In this document: piece by piece, positions 20,640-42,699 of the stretch | Layout of the letters: each line of letters opens with the position of its first letter | Position numbering within the stretch: position 1 is the first letter of the stretch | Position numbers and translations under genes: made by a program | The notes under the pieces: generated by a model | Seen by the model: only the letters and a program-made list of their open reading frames with translations | Database searches by the model: none | What the model was told of the DNA's origin: nothing | From: Lota lota | Lineage: Eukaryota > Chordata > Actinopteri > Gadiformes > Lotidae | Direction: 5' to 3' | DNA: 64,000 nt | Assembly (NCBI GenBank): GCA_026745465.1 | Contig: JACYXH010000477.1 | Span: 1,583,501 to 1,647,500 of the forward strand

Positions 20640-22200
20640 CTTTAGTCTTCATTTTTTTTATCATCTTTATCCAAACTTGTTTTGGCATGAGACTGTCCCA
20701 GCGTTGAGTCGGCTAGTAGCAACACCAACGGTAAAAGTCCACTCGTTTAGTTACTCAACTGAAGACTTCACAATCAAATTCCGGGGGAGATTTGAATGGG
20801 CCAGTCCAGTATCAGTCAAGAAAAAAAAAAGTTTTTTACCGTTCCCTGCTCATTGAGGACACGAGGACTAGTGAAGATAATAAATGCATCTGTCTTAGCT
20901 GCTTTGGATATAATCATCTGCTAATATACTAAATTAAACATTAAACATTGAATAATACATATAAATGCAAATACAAATACTAACAAATATCTCCTCCCCT
21001 TCACTTGAGAAGGCCAGTCTTCTTGAAACACAAGCAAGTGTGCACATCAACATGAAACAAGGGAACTTAGACCACCAGATGGGATCTATTATTTCAGCGT
21101 TAAAAGTACATTATTTAGCAGGGCTAAAATCTCTCCTAAAAAGCTTGTTTAACTGGAGTGGATACAGATTGTGAGGAAGAGACATTTCGTTCCAGGTTAT
21201 CATGTATAGCCTAGGGATTTAGGTTCAGACCAATGGATTCTGGTTTGTTTATAAAAGTGTGCTGTTGTTGATTCATAAATTGTTAATTCATAAATCATTG
21301 TTTCTAATGTCTTTTTGACTACAAATGTGTTTTGTGGCTTATACGTTTTTGTAATAAAAGCTCTTCAAGGCTCTTCTCAACATTTATTTCGACATTGTAT
21401 CTTATCCCATAAGCCAAGCGTTTACTGTGAAATAAACACCCTCTTATAGAGCCACGGCTTTTGTCAAAGACAGATAACCATAACTACCCTAACCCACCTT
21501 CCTCTTCAGCGGGGGCCTCCTTTTAGCACAATTAACTTAATGGACCCGAGCTTTGAAAAGAGAGTAACGGAGGCTACACATCCAATAGAGCTTTGACAAT
21601 CTTAAGAAAAAGGGACAATAACCCCCTACTTCCCCTGCGATCCATTATGATCGATACCAAATGATGGAAATGCATCAAAGATTACCTAACGAATCTTTAA
21701 AAAAAAGGATGGATTAATAATTGAGCTAATTACCTCCCGTGTGTTTCATGGTAGGAAGGACAACACGGAACCCAGAGGTTCATAGCGTATCGTCGGTTGA
21801 ATAATTAGTCGATTGATCGTTAACTGTCCCCACGGTGAGCAATGAAGACGAAAGGGCGGATAACGAGGGATGGGTCTGCTCGTTAATGAGTGTGACCTAA
21901 TCAAGGCTAGGGGCCGTGTGTAAGAACACTTGTTTGTTATGCGTGCCGTAATGAGGAGAGCTGGGGCTCGATGGGAGGAAGGAAAGCCCTTTGGATGTAG
22001 GCTACATGTGCGAACTTGCTAGGCCCATGTAACAGGCTGGGACAAGCCACACTAAATCATATAGGCCTATAGCCTGAGAGTTGGTTGTAAAAGAGATGGG
22101 CATTTTTCTGTGTTCTTAAGAGAAGGGATGTATTATTTGTTTTAATGTTGGGTGATAGTGAGTGCTTAAACTGAATCGATCAAATTCCACACACACGCCC
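20640..22200. other. Gene-free region upstream of lmo1, candidate conserved non-coding DNA
   Basis: No coding exon is visible. The part at about 21480-21960 is unusually free of simple repeats and rich in TAAT/ATTA homeodomain-type cores (for example ctaattacct, ataattagtcgattgatcg, cgttaatgag). That composition is typical of regulatory DNA around developmental transcription genes. Its enhancer role for lmo1 is inference only. Confidence 0.35.
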
Positions 22201-22209
22201 ATTCGTTCA

Positions 22210-22211
<2 letters not shown>

Positions 22212-22301
<90 letters not shown>

Positions 22302-22378
22302 GCCCATTCATACCTCCGTTTCTCTTTCTGTCCCCCTCTCATTGTGTCTGTGCCTCACTTTACTTGCATCTATTCTGT

Positions 22379-22439
<61 letters not shown>

Positions 22440-22447
22440 GGGGGGGG
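22212..22447. repeat. (CT)n-(CA)n and (GT)n-G-run microsatellites
   Basis: A CT tract at 22212-22283 runs into CA to 22301. A GT tract at about 22377-22423 runs into about 24 consecutive G. Both lie 150-400 bp upstream of the proposed lmo1 TATA box. Confidence 0.95.
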
Positions 22448-22597
22448 AGGCCAATCGGGCTCCCTGAATATAATTGGTGTCCTTGGAGTTGAATAAACTC
22501 ATTCCAAAACACCCCCGGCTGTCCTGCAGTGTGTGAGCGGGCTGGGCATTGAATAATTGATTGAAGGGTGGTGGGGGGAGACGCGAGCATAATGACT

Positions 22598-23048
22598 TTA
22601 TATAATTAGCAGCGCACTGTGGGAGAAGCTGGCAGAAGTCGAGAGAGCTCTCGATATCACGCACAGATCGGCTGTGGAGGACGGATCGCACCAAGTCGGC
22701 TATCTATACACCTTTAGGTGCAAACATTTGGACTGGTGTGATTGCGTTTTTTTTTTCGTAAGTGTGTTTTTTCCCCGAGGCAAAGAGTGTAATCCGAGAA
22801 CCTATTTCGTTTCGGCCCATATCCGTTTGAGTAGGCCAACAACGAATACGATGGCGGTTTCCTGCAAGAGACCATCTCAAATCTCAACTTAAGTTTGAGT
22901 TCCGTTAAGTGGATACAAAGATCGTGAAGAATAGGAATTAAGCTGTCATTGTTGCACGTCTTCAAGGCGGTCGCTACACGCGCGACCAAAGCTTGACGCA
23001 AAGGGAATTTCTCTGCGAATCGAATCGTTGTCACATCGGATCGGAACC
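22598..23048 (+). promoter_or_regulatory. Proposed lmo1 promoter and 5' UTR
   Basis: A TATA-like ttatataa at 22598-22605 precedes about 440 bp leading to the lmo1 start codon at 23049, with no intervening intron required. The distance would put transcription start near 22630. The stretch is GC-richer than its surroundings and several upstream ATGs occur in the leader. No transcript evidence is available. Confidence 0.45.
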
Positions 23049-27424
<4,376 letters not shown>

Positions 27425-28189
27425 GAGGTAACGTTGCAGACCTACTACAAGGATAACAGGGATGCTTTTGTCTCTCTCTCACTAGAGTCACAAGTCATTC
27501 TCTAAAAGCTTCGTTCAACTAGAGGCTGAGGACAATTTCCCAGGTTTTGTTGCTAAAACTGGGTGGAAACAATTTGAGAACCAATCAAAAGTCTTTAAGG
27601 TGTCAATAATAATGTGGTGGTGACATGCAGAAGTTGTGTGTGCTTGTAAACACTTTCACACAAACATGCATTTCTTGTCCTGGGTTAAACATTTTTTTTT
27701 CTGTGGAAATCCTTCATTTCACCAATCTTGTGGACACATTTGATTCACACATTTGTGTGAACATTTCAACTGAAACAAATAATGTAACGTTGCTCAGGAC
27801 ATCCTTATTTAATGTTTTAAAAAGCTCTCTCCCTGTCAAGTGATGATTCACTATACCTCCAGTTTGTTTCACTACGGAGGAGCATGGGGAGAGAGCATCC
27901 GTTCCGGTAAAGCGTAATTTCCTGTAAAATGTAAGGGGTGTAGGTATGTTAGTGGCCGTTCTCGCTGCCGTTCAAACAACTTGCAGTTAGAAATCCCCAG
28001 ACATTTGGTAGGCGGTATCGCGAGGCAACTCTCTCACTTACTCACTCCCTCACTCACTCACAAAAAAAACATACACTCTGGGGTTTCATAGTCAAGCAGA
28101 AAATGACTAGCGTAAATAGTTGGTATTGGAATCCTGGGAGAAGCCCAAGTTTTGGTATGATATGAGATAGCTGTTAACTCTCTTTTGTT

Positions 28190-28355
28190 ATTTAGCAGAT
28201 GCTTTTATCCAAAGCGACTTACATTGAATTAATTTTAGATACAGTCAGTAAGGCTCAGGTCCCTCCTCAAGGAGGCCTACGGGTAGATGGGTGACATTGG
28301 GGTTTGATCCCAGAACCTTTTGTCTCACCACAAAACCATCCTGCCCCCCAAATTT
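28190..28355 (-). repeat. tRNA-derived SINE, reverse orientation
   Basis: Begins with cagatgcttttatccaaagc, a tail motif dispersed widely in teleost genomes. About 110 bp later it has a reversed B-box-like segment (gtttgatcccagaacc) and a reversed tRNA-like head. A diverged relative of the tail motif occurs at 39517-39590. Confidence 0.65.
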
Positions 28356-29261
28356 GCCAGTTGCTCTACAACTGATGGATACTTTACTAAAAACATATGT
28401 TTATGGAATGGCCCTTCTTGGCTTTGGTGGGAGGATCTCCAAAGGTGTGAGGTATAGCCAGATGTTCTGTGGATAACCTCAAACCCACGTGTGGGCTGAA
28501 TCGGACAAGCTCTTGCTAAATTTAATTACATTCTTTCTCATTTCAGTATGAGTAGCATATTTTTCCACATATTGGAAAACCACCTCCATAAACTTGGTGA
28601 GAACCTTTTCTCAAACTCAAGCAAATAATGTACTTTTTTTACTGGATTTCTTCATGGTGCTAAACCAGACAAACATGATGGCGACCATGCTGCCTTTTCT
28701 GAGGCTCTTCCTTGGCTTGAGAGGCATTGTGGACTGGGAGGGGTGGGGGGGGGGGGGGGTGGGGGGGGGGGAGAAGTCATTAGTTGAATTTCTGGGTTGC
28801 GCTCCAGGTGGTTCATGTTAGACACTAACGAGGACTTTTACTTTGTGAACCAGGGAAGTTCCAACTCTGCTTGAAATGTTTTCGTTTTTATAACAGTATT
28901 AATTGATTCGGTGCTGTTCATTCACATGGGTTAGCTATGCTAATTAGTTACATTGAGTGCTGCAAGACACATTGCTGAACAAAGCCATTTAGCAGAGTCA
29001 GTGCAATTCAGCCTCTTGCACAAATCGACGGAATGTTGTGGATTAAATCATCCCGAGTCGCACGTAAACACACACAAGCATGTTGGTACAGAATTCAAGG
29101 ATGCATCATCAGTGAGATTCTCCACTGGTTCCAACCGCTAACACCACCTACAGCAGGTGAAACGGCACCCCCAGGAGCATAGATGCTGAGACATATGGTG
29201 TTCCCACGGGAGTGTAAAACTCAATACCTCTAGGCTTGAAAACAAGGCCTCTATACAGAAG

Positions 29262-29420
29262 CGATGTGGGCTTGTGGCTCATTGGCTCAACCCACTATCT
29301 GCTAACCATGTAGGCAGTACCCTTTGTAGAGACCTGGGTACAATCCTTACTTGTGGTCCCTCTCTTCTTCATCTTGCTCTCTCTCTGTCTCTCTCAATCT
29401 CTCCAAAAAAAGAGCTATGT
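29262..29420 (+). repeat. tRNA-derived SINE
   Basis: The A-box-like stretch (gtggctcattggctcaacc) and B-box-like stretch (cctgggtacaatcc) are spaced as in a tRNA gene, followed by a CT-rich tail and a short A run. Confidence 0.55.
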
Positions 29421-29689
29421 GATACCTCTTACTTATGTTACCTTTTGTCATGCTCAAAATGCGTTAACATGTTGTAGGATAGGACTACAACAAAGAAGTA
29501 AATTCGGCATTCATTGAATCTATAGTTTGGATTGTCATGATGTTATAACATCGAATGCACATGGATCAAGTTTTTCGATAGCTTTATCCAATCTATAATG
29601 CTCTAAAACAGAAAAGCCAACATGTTCTAATACACAACATTCAACACAACATTTGATTGTTGCTATTTCATGATTAAAGTATTCGTTAT

Positions 29690-29830
29690 CCAGGGGGCAG
29701 GATCGTCTATAGTGCGAGGGTGTTTGACTTCCAGCCCAAAGGTTCTGGGTTGATCCCCAAAGTCTGCAGGCTACAATTAGCATCCTTGACTAAGATGCCT
29801 AACCCCTACCTGCTCCTGAATTACATATGT
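29690..29830 (+). repeat. tRNA-derived SINE
   Basis: Shows an A-box-like segment, a B-box-like gttctgggttgatcccc, and the tail catccttgactaagatgcctaacccc/tacctgctcc, a pattern common in fish SINEs. Confidence 0.65.
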
Positions 29831-31750
29831 ATCTGAATTCACTGTTTATGAACCTTTATCAAAATTGTATGTACATACAATTTACATATTACAGGTCTTT
29901 GGACAATAGTAAATGGTAATAAGCTGTCGGTCTACGAATCAACTACTTGTTTCCACATGTTGCGACATTAAATACAATGTGGATACAAGATCCACAACCT
30001 GCATACAAGGTAAAAGGTTCAAGCAGTACTGCAGAAATGGAAGGCCCTAGAACACAATATGGTCACTGGTGTGTCTCTAAAGATGAACAGATATGGGGGT
30101 GGGGAGTGGGGGGGGGGGGGGTGCTTTAGCCTCTAAAAGGGCATTTCTGCTAATTGCAAACACGCATGCACACGAACGCGCACACCCATACACATATACA
30201 CACACAAAGACAAAAGGTTGTGCTTGTTAGCAAGGTAGCGGGCTTGAAAGCTGCAAAGAGAGTGGTCTCTTGCAAATGGTGGATAATTGTGTTTGTGTTT
30301 TGAATTTCATGTACCGTATTACACTCAATATAATACTATGTATATCATAAACCACAATAGTGGCATTAGGGGAGAAAATCTGAAATTATTAGCAATATCA
30401 AATGTTCGATTATTCCATTGTTAGAATTGTAGTATGCCTCTATTACACTCGTATTACTCTTCTAAGAAAAACCACGTGTCTGAGTCATCTTTTTTTCTCT
30501 CTACAGTTTTGCATCTAGAGATGCAATTGTCTTTCTTGGGGATGATATTGTATCGGTTGCTGCGATGAAGAAAAAGGCTGTGACCTCAACAGGACACCAC
30601 AGACGGACTCCCTCAACACAACACAGGTTAAGTTCTGCGGTTGGCTGGTGGTACTGCTGCTGATTCTACTGGTGGTTCTACTGTCCATTCTACTGCTGAT
30701 TCTGGACACATTGGACTACAGGCAGACATTCTAAAGTAATCCCGGGGAACCCTGTGTTTGTCTCCATGTGATCTCATACTGGTGATCTCATACCAGTGTT
30801 GGGCACTTCACTGTGGGGGTGAACTTGGTTCAAAATGGTGTAATTTCTGCCGACATGGACCTTGAAGGAATCGATTCATTTATTTACTAAAGGGGAGCAC
30901 TGGAGAAGCTGGTTCTTTTGGCAGTGGCTCTACCTTTTTGTAATATATTATTAACAAGCTCAATGTCAACCACATTTGAAATGCAAACAATATAATCATT
31001 GTTTTAAATGTTCCACAGCGGTGGTCGTTTGGTCAGGTTTATGCTATAAATAAGTTGAATGTTATTACCAATATAATTTTGGTCAATTATTTCATCGCCT
31101 AATCTTGTTTTTCTGTAACAATGAGCAAAAATGCAGACCGCAAGTGCAATAAAAAGAAAATGTGTACTTTTGATCTCATTCTAATATGTGGAGCCTCAAA
31201 CAACCTATTGAAAGCATTTACATATTTTTTTACTCCAAAACTTGATCTACATATTTAACTGAAAAGTGTACTTAAACACTGAATCCATTTCATGTTTACC
31301 TTCCTTTCTGTTACACAATTTAATCAACTGGATGTATACATTTTAAGTAATGTACTGATTAATTTTGAACAATGTATTCAGCAATAGGGATCATATGTAA
31401 TCATTACCTCTGTGTTGGGTACTAGGACTAGGGTCATATGGATACTGGACCAACCATTAAACACCAACAAAAAAAACACCAAGATTCAGGCTAGTGTGAA
31501 ATATCCATTGGTGGTGGCTGGTTGGAGTGCCTGTCGGTGTTAGGGCAAGAACCATTTATGTACTCCATATAACGAAATTGTAGCGACATCCAGTGGTAGA
31601 ATGTAGTTACTCCAACGGTTTCCATGTCACAACCGTCAGTTGACTACGGAAGTACATTCAAGGAGGAGACACAACATCGGAGTAGGCATATCTTTGACGA
31701 TTCATTATCACGTTCCATTGTTGTTGTAGAGCACGTAGTTGAAAGTCAAA

Positions 31751-32145
31751 ATGTCGATGTCGACATTTCAAAAAGTGACTCTTGCATCATGTCTGGTGCT
31801 TTGCGTCGCTTTGCTGCTTCCTAAAATGCTATTGTCAAGGGGAAAGAAGGATGCTGATCGACCCGAAGGTATGCTTTCTATGATCCTACGATCTCGCTTT
31901 ATTGAAGCTGGGACATTTTAAACGTATTATTGAACGGTAAAATTAATTTCCACATGTAGGGGATTTTTTTTAAACATTTGATAAATGCGATGATAAAAGC
32001 TGTTACAACGTCGGTGTCACCTGCTTCTTGTCGTTACAGTTTCTTCCCTGGTGGGGGAGCACTACTGATCTTTTAGATTCTAAATATTATATATATAGAT
32101 ATATATTTATATATATCTATATATATATATAGATATATATATATA

Positions 32146-32186
<41 letters not shown>

Positions 32187-32781
32187 TACAATTTCGATTA
32201 TTATGGTACCGAATTAACAGAAGCAGGCTTATGTTAATTTAGAGTGAACTTTTTAAACAATTTCAATTAAAAAAAATCTGTTGTAATCCTAACCATAATC
32301 CCAACCCTTTACCCCAACCCCCCTCCAAAAATGTCAAACCAGGCCATTTCCCGCCCATGACGCCTCGCAAGGTGGCTGCTGATGTGAAGGCCCAGAGGCC
32401 GACTGGGGCTGCTCAGTTCTCCAGGGCTCACAACACAGAGGCCATTGCCAGGGCAAAGGGGTCCGGCACGGGGCCGGGCACGGGGGGCAAGTCCAACCTA
32501 GCTGGCCAGATCATACCCATCTACGGCTTCGGAATCCTGCTTTATATCCTCTACATCCTCTTCAAGGTGAACACCAGAAAAACACACATACACCAAGCCA
32601 CCAAAAGGGGGTAATCTTCCAGTATAGGGTTACCTTCAAGCGGTCAACGCAGGAGGAGCGTCCTGCAAAGTGTTAGATGCTAGCTGTCTGCTACGCCCAG
32701 GGTAACAGCGCTAGGTTGGACTTCAATGTTAAACTCCATAGGAATCCTGTTTTGACTGCTTAAAGCTGACCCTTACTTACT

Positions 32782-32815
<34 letters not shown>

Positions 32816-33793
32816 TACCAGCTGAGGTGGGTTGCAAATCAGTAGCTTGCCATTGGTAGACCATGTTGGTGTCTGAAATTACTTGCCACACAAAAAAAAA
32901 ACCACAATCAGCCACAGCTACGCTTTTGTCCAAATTGGTAATGGAGACAGAACACCACCGTTGAAGGTTTATGAATTTGGTTCATTTTAATAACTTACAA
33001 GAACTGTTTGTTTGTGTGGCACAGATCACATCAAAGGGAAGCAGCACGCCGACAGAGAGCAGATTCCCTCCAATAAAATCTGAGAACACCAAGAGAAAGA
33101 TCAGTGAGTATCACGCCAATAGGAACATGTTGGATTGATGCAGAAAGTCAGAGAGGGCAAGATTTTGAAACAAAACAACCCAAAAATCATCCCATACCTC
33201 TCTGCTCCCTCCCTCTCTTGATTTCTCTGCCATTGAGAAGTATTGCACGCACACAACTTTGATTGACAGGCTAAATGATTCCCCCAACCACTGACGGGAG
33301 AGATGCCTTAATTGATTAGAAATGAGCCCCGAGCGGACTATACTTTTAATTGTCTCATACAGAGGCAGGCACAGTCAACTTGAAAACAGATATTAACACA
33401 GCACATTTTACTCACTAATAGCTCATGGATGGTTAAGCCAATTCTAACAAATTACATTAACATAATACATCTTACATCACCTTTAATGAAACGGTAAAAC
33501 CAACTAAATTACTAGGTTGGTATAATTCTTAAAAAAGAAACGTGAGTCAGCTTTGACTAAATAGCTACACACGTGTGTATTGCAATACTTACATTTCAAA
33601 ATGATCCCTCTTGGTAAGTATATGTCAAGAACAACAACGGACTAGAATTATGCTGGTCCCTAAACAGTACAAGCAGTGGAAAAATAATACCAACATCCTC
33701 ATGTTAACATTTCAACACATTTCCTTCCCTTTGAAATGTATCTCTGGAGGTCTTGAGATCAACTGCTTGAAGATATCCTCTTAATCTCTCTGG

Positions 33794-33844
<51 letters not shown>

Positions 33845-36311
33845 TGTGTTTGTGTGTCTCCAGCCGACTTTGAGCTGGCTCAGCTGCAAGAGAGGCTGAG
33901 GGAGACAGAGCAGGTGATGGAGAACATTGTGTCGGATGTCAATCTTGGTCCACACAGGTGACCCTCCCAGATCTATCTCATTGACTTCACACCTTAACTC
34001 TAAAGCTTTGCTCCTACGCGTTCAAGTGTATATATATATAATGTATATATAGGGCTTTTCATTTCCCTGAAAATATCCCAGCCCAAGTTTGTTGAGAAAA
34101 TAGGTGAACTAAACTTGGATTGGGATATTTTTTTGGGCACTACCTTGGAACACAATGGCCCTTATGCAAGAATTACAGATTTGTGCTTAAATTGTGCGTA
34201 CGAGCGTTTTAAGAGCACTTCTCCCATTCCCCCAAATATTTTAATTTTAATTTTCTCTTAAGGTATGCAGAAAATCGAAAAGTAGTCTAGACTTGTTGTA
34301 TTAGTCACAGACGGTTGGACAAAGAAAAACAACAACGTTGTTTGACCAAAACCTACTATTCCGTAGCTTTGACTAATGATTACGTTTTAAAGAACATTAA
34401 ATTAAACAAATACACTTGTATAATGATGACTATGCTAATAATATATCCTACAGTTTCGCAGATGGATTTCAGAGTGGATTTGATATAATTGTATAATGCT
34501 ATATCCATTATACAACAATAATAATAATCAAAATAGTATTGATAAGAATAAGCATAATAATAAGTCCTACTTTTGTTGCTAACATAACTGGGATCAGGGC
34601 ATCGGTCAGAATGCAAACAGGTGTCATGTTCTATCAAGGCTTCTTTATTTAAGTTTGTGGCAATACAGCACTTAGTTGTAGACTGATATTTCAATGATCT
34701 GTGTGGATTTATCGGAGGTGTGAACACACTAAACGCATTTAAATAAAATAGTCCTTCGGCGTGCGGCACTAAACTGTCCTGCCTATAGCCTACTGTTCAG
34801 AACAACATTAATATTAAACATGACATGATTCATGTTTGTGGTTTGTAGTATTACTATCAACACCTCAAACTACATGGACACATGGATCACTTTCTTTGCC
34901 AAGCCGCCTTTTGGAATCTATTTTCAAAGAAACCCTATATTTTCAGTCACTGCAGCCTCCAGCGGACACCGCATTGACAACATGTAATTTTTTCAGACTC
35001 CTTTACCTTAGCAGGTGCTCTGGAGGGAAATGCCACTACTGACGCTGCTTGTTTTCTCTATCGATTTTCGAAAGGAGGACTGACCCAGCAATTGTTTATC
35101 TTAGCCAGGTGCCTTTTTAATGAATGGTGCTTCTGCAGAAATGGGGCAGAACGCATATAGCCTTATATAGCCTTTTTGTGAGCGTAAATTATACTTATTC
35201 ACATTCTCTGGAGGGATTCATCATGTTTACACACCATTTTAGACAATTTCATGTTCTTACGAGCGTTTGCTGAATCTGAGGTGGCACACTCATACAAGTT
35301 GTACTATGTACGCACAAAAGTATGATGAAGTTAGGAGAAAAAACTCAAAATTGCATGAGGCTTAATGGTATGTTGTGGTTGGTTTTGAGAGCTCTGCGTG
35401 TGCTTGATCCTCCTTCTCCTGACAGGGTGAAGGGGGTGAGTGCTGACCAAGAGGAGAGCCTCCTGCTTCAGCTGAGAGAGATCACCAGGGCCATGCAGGA
35501 GGGCCATCTGGTGGCTCCACAGAAGACAGACCATACCCACCACTGCGAAGGTAGAGCAACTCCTATCAGGAAACCTGACCTCGTCCTTATGAAACCAAAG
35601 TTCTACATACAAGTGTAAATGATATGCCATATTTCTAGACACTTAACCCATCCAGTGTGCTTTGCTTTAAATGAGTATGTTTTCACCTCAATCTACCCTA
35701 TATTTGACAATATGGGATTACCTACAGGCTAATGGTGTTCTTATTATCATACCATATTAGATGCATTGTATAGATGATCACAATCAGTTTTATGGATTTT
35801 CAAATGAAAATGACATAGCATTGAAAAGTGACTCAGCCTTCTGTTTGCGGTTGTTTAATCAGATGATCCAAAGGACTATGGACAGAGCTGTCCGTACCAC
35901 CATGAGCATGTATCCCACAGCAGCCCACATGCAGAGTACGAGGCTGAGAAGAAGGAGCCTGGAGGCAGCCTGGAGGGTGGAGCTGACCCTGTGGAGAGCA
36001 ACATCTCCATGGACGTCAAAGACAAAGCAGAGGCTGACGACACCAACACACTGAACACAGATGATGGGATACAAGAGGTTTTCCCAGCAGCAGAAGAAGC
36101 AACAGTGGATGTGTTCAAGCCGCAGGGCCGAGAAGGTGGGAAGGATCCGGAGGTTCCTCAGGAGGAGGATCTACACAGGCCTCTACAGGAACTAGAGCTT
36201 GAAACGGAGAAGACGGAGGACATCCAGTGCCCAGCAGATACGCCTACAGGAGGCACCGTCCATGTCAGACGGAGGAACAGAAGAAGGAAAGGCAAGAAGG
36301 ATTCGCACTGA
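31751..36311 (+). CDS. ric3: RIC3 acetylcholine receptor chaperone
   Basis: Coding exons 31751-31868, 32343-32566, 33025-33103, 33864-33957, 35426-35550 and 35863-36311 join in frame to 362 aa; human RIC3 is 369. An N-terminal hydrophobic segment (about 9-28) is followed by SRGKK. A low-complexity Gly/Pro/Thr linker leads to the second membrane segment (IIPIYGFGILLYILYILFK, 96-114). Then comes a predicted coiled coil (DFELAQLQERLRETEQVMEN, 142-161) continuing into LLLQLREITRAMQEG (183-197). The acidic C-terminal tail ends in a basic RRRNRRRKGKK stretch. The order and motifs are those of RIC3, an ER membrane protein that promotes folding and assembly of nicotinic acetylcholine (and 5-HT3) receptors. 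The gene lies next to lmo1 in the same orientation, as RIC3 neighbours LMO1 on human 11p15. The acceptor of exon 4 depends on a (GT)n tract. Confidence 0.94.
32086..32182. repeat. (AT)n microsatellite with internal palindromes
   Basis: About 95 bp of AT with ATATAG/CTATAT interruptions that make several self-complementary segments. It lies in ric3 intron 1. Confidence 0.9.
32781..32813. repeat. Run of about 33 G in ric3 intron 2
   Basis: An uninterrupted G homopolymer. Its true length is uncertain because such runs are often mis-sequenced. Confidence 0.9.
33795..33863 (+). repeat. (GT)n forming the acceptor region of ric3 exon 4
   Basis: Alternating GT with a few TTGTG interruptions runs right up to tctccag at the exon 4 acceptor (AG at 33862-33863). 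The usual pyrimidine tract is thus mostly replaced by a UG repeat in the pre-mRNA. Confidence 0.92.
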
Positions 36312-37666
36312 CAATCCTTGTGAGCTAGGACATCTGATCTTGCTTCTATAACTTAAATCTTGAAACCAACTTCTGAAGACTGTGGCATAGAAGGTGTCAT
36401 CTGCAACTAGTGCTTTCAGCATACAGCAAGGGAGATGTTTTAGTGTTTATTCCTTGTTGTCCAAGGCATTTCTTGTAATGATCAGGGCCACCTAATTCAC
36501 TGTCTGTTCCATCGTCTCTTATCACTACCATGTCCTGAATCATTGTCAACACTCTCAAAACTGTATGTACATTTGCAATGGTTAGTCAGGTTGTTAGTGG
36601 AGTGCAATACTATAAATATATTTCTCCAAAATGCTGTAACTCACTCATAAGGTTACCAAAATGCAGTATTCCTTTTGCCAAGGCATAAACCGAAATAATC
36701 AAAGTCCTATATCATCAATATGGAAGTCTACACTGGAATTATGTTACTTACCTTTAAATTATGTATTTATATTATTAATTTGATCTCTATTGATATCAAA
36801 GTTGATGCCATCATCACAATGGTCCAACTACAAACCACAAGTAATGTTGGCCTATCACAGTGCACACTACCATATGAAGATAAATATAGCAAAGTTATGT
36901 AAATGAGGAGATGGGCATTTGTACATTTCCTCATACAGCTCTATTTGCCTGGGGGTGAACATCTACCATCATGTAGAAAATAATATCTAGAGATGGAAAC
37001 CATTCCAAACACACTATCTGGAAGAAGTTGGGACACATTGCCACCGAGGCATAGACCATGTTCAGTGTATTCATACAGCAAAGATCCACACAATGACCTG
37101 TAAAAATAAATTTCACAGTAAACCTATCAAGCTTGAAAAGCAATGGCTGATTTTGATCCCCCGATTTGTGCAATAGTAGAGAATGTGCAAAATTACTGAT
37201 AAAACACTGTACATGCCAGAAAGCACAAAATTATGCTGGTGAAATTAGTTTGTATTTTGAGATTACATACCTACAGAACAATATGTACATTTGTAGCCGA
37301 GGAATGGTAACATTTTAGGAGACTGCAGGCGTGTACTGAAATCACATGGAGCTTTAAGAAAATACTAATGGAATTTATTGCATAACCCCATTATTTCACA
37401 TCACTATCTGGATTCCACATTTTTCTAAGGTTTATTTTTTATCGTTGCACAGAACACCCTTTTGACTTCTAGCAGTTTTAATTCTAGGTGTAGAGCATGA
37501 GGAACGTTTAAAAACAAATAGCATCTATGATTCATTTATCACAAGAAATATTTGCAGTAACGCAGCTACTAATTGGCAATTATTGTGACCTCATACCTAT
37601 TTCATACCTATTTCTGCAGATTTTACCTTTCAGTTACTATACAGCTGTACTTTTGAGTAAAATAAA
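36312..37666 (+). other. ric3 3' UTR (proposed)
   Basis: AT-rich non-coding DNA follows the ric3 stop. Candidate poly(A) signals are AATAAA at 37105-37110 and at 37661-37666. No other gene is seen. The convergent psma1 poly(A) signal lies only about 180 bp further on. Confidence 0.5.
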
Positions 37667-37845
37667 CCTGCATTGGCGTCCAATTGAATATAAATAAAAA
37701 AACATACATACAATGTGTTCTCATGGCACTACCAGGATTCTTGGTTTCCCTGGAAAATGCTAGAAATCATTTGTTTGGAGTTTACTTGTCATTACCTAGA
37801 ATTTCTTTAAATAACACAAAGAACACAAAAACACAATACAGAAAG

Positions 37846-37855
37846 TTTATTTATT
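37846..37855 (-). terminator. psma1 polyadenylation signal
   Basis: On the minus strand this reads AATAAATAAA, two overlapping canonical hexamers, about 210 nt beyond the psma1 stop codon. That gives a short 3' UTR. Confidence 0.6.
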
Positions 37856-38066
37856 GTAGAATGGTACATACCCTTAAAAAAGCTACATAGCCAGATGTTA
37901 TCAGAGACCGTTTGATTGACATGAATATGTGGCACAGTACAACAGAATGCATCCAATCCGGAGAACTAACTGAGTGCAGCTAGAATTTCAGGGCGGGGCT
38001 TTGACTCCTCCCCACAGTTTAACAAAAGCTAGATAATTGGTTGACTTGTGGTTGAAGGGGGCAGCT

Positions 38067-42699
<4,633 letters not shown>

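Larger units (their letters stand above)
27425..31153 (+). other. lmo1 3' region with a candidate 3'-UTR exon
   Basis: No other coding gene is visible between lmo1 and ric3. The lmo1 stop is followed four bases later by a good donor (gag|gtaacg). An acceptor with a strong pyrimidine tract ends at 30506 (ctctctacag). An AATAAA signal lies at 31148-31153. The lmo1 transcript could therefore splice to a terminal non-coding exon of about 650 nt (30507-31170), or simply run on through 27425. A SINE-rich block lies between. A G-run occurs at 28743-28770. Confidence 0.4.

Noticed and set aside
34380..34769. 129-codon minus-strand frame in ric3 intron 4
   Set aside because: AT-rich chance frame in an intron, with no known domain or splice signals.
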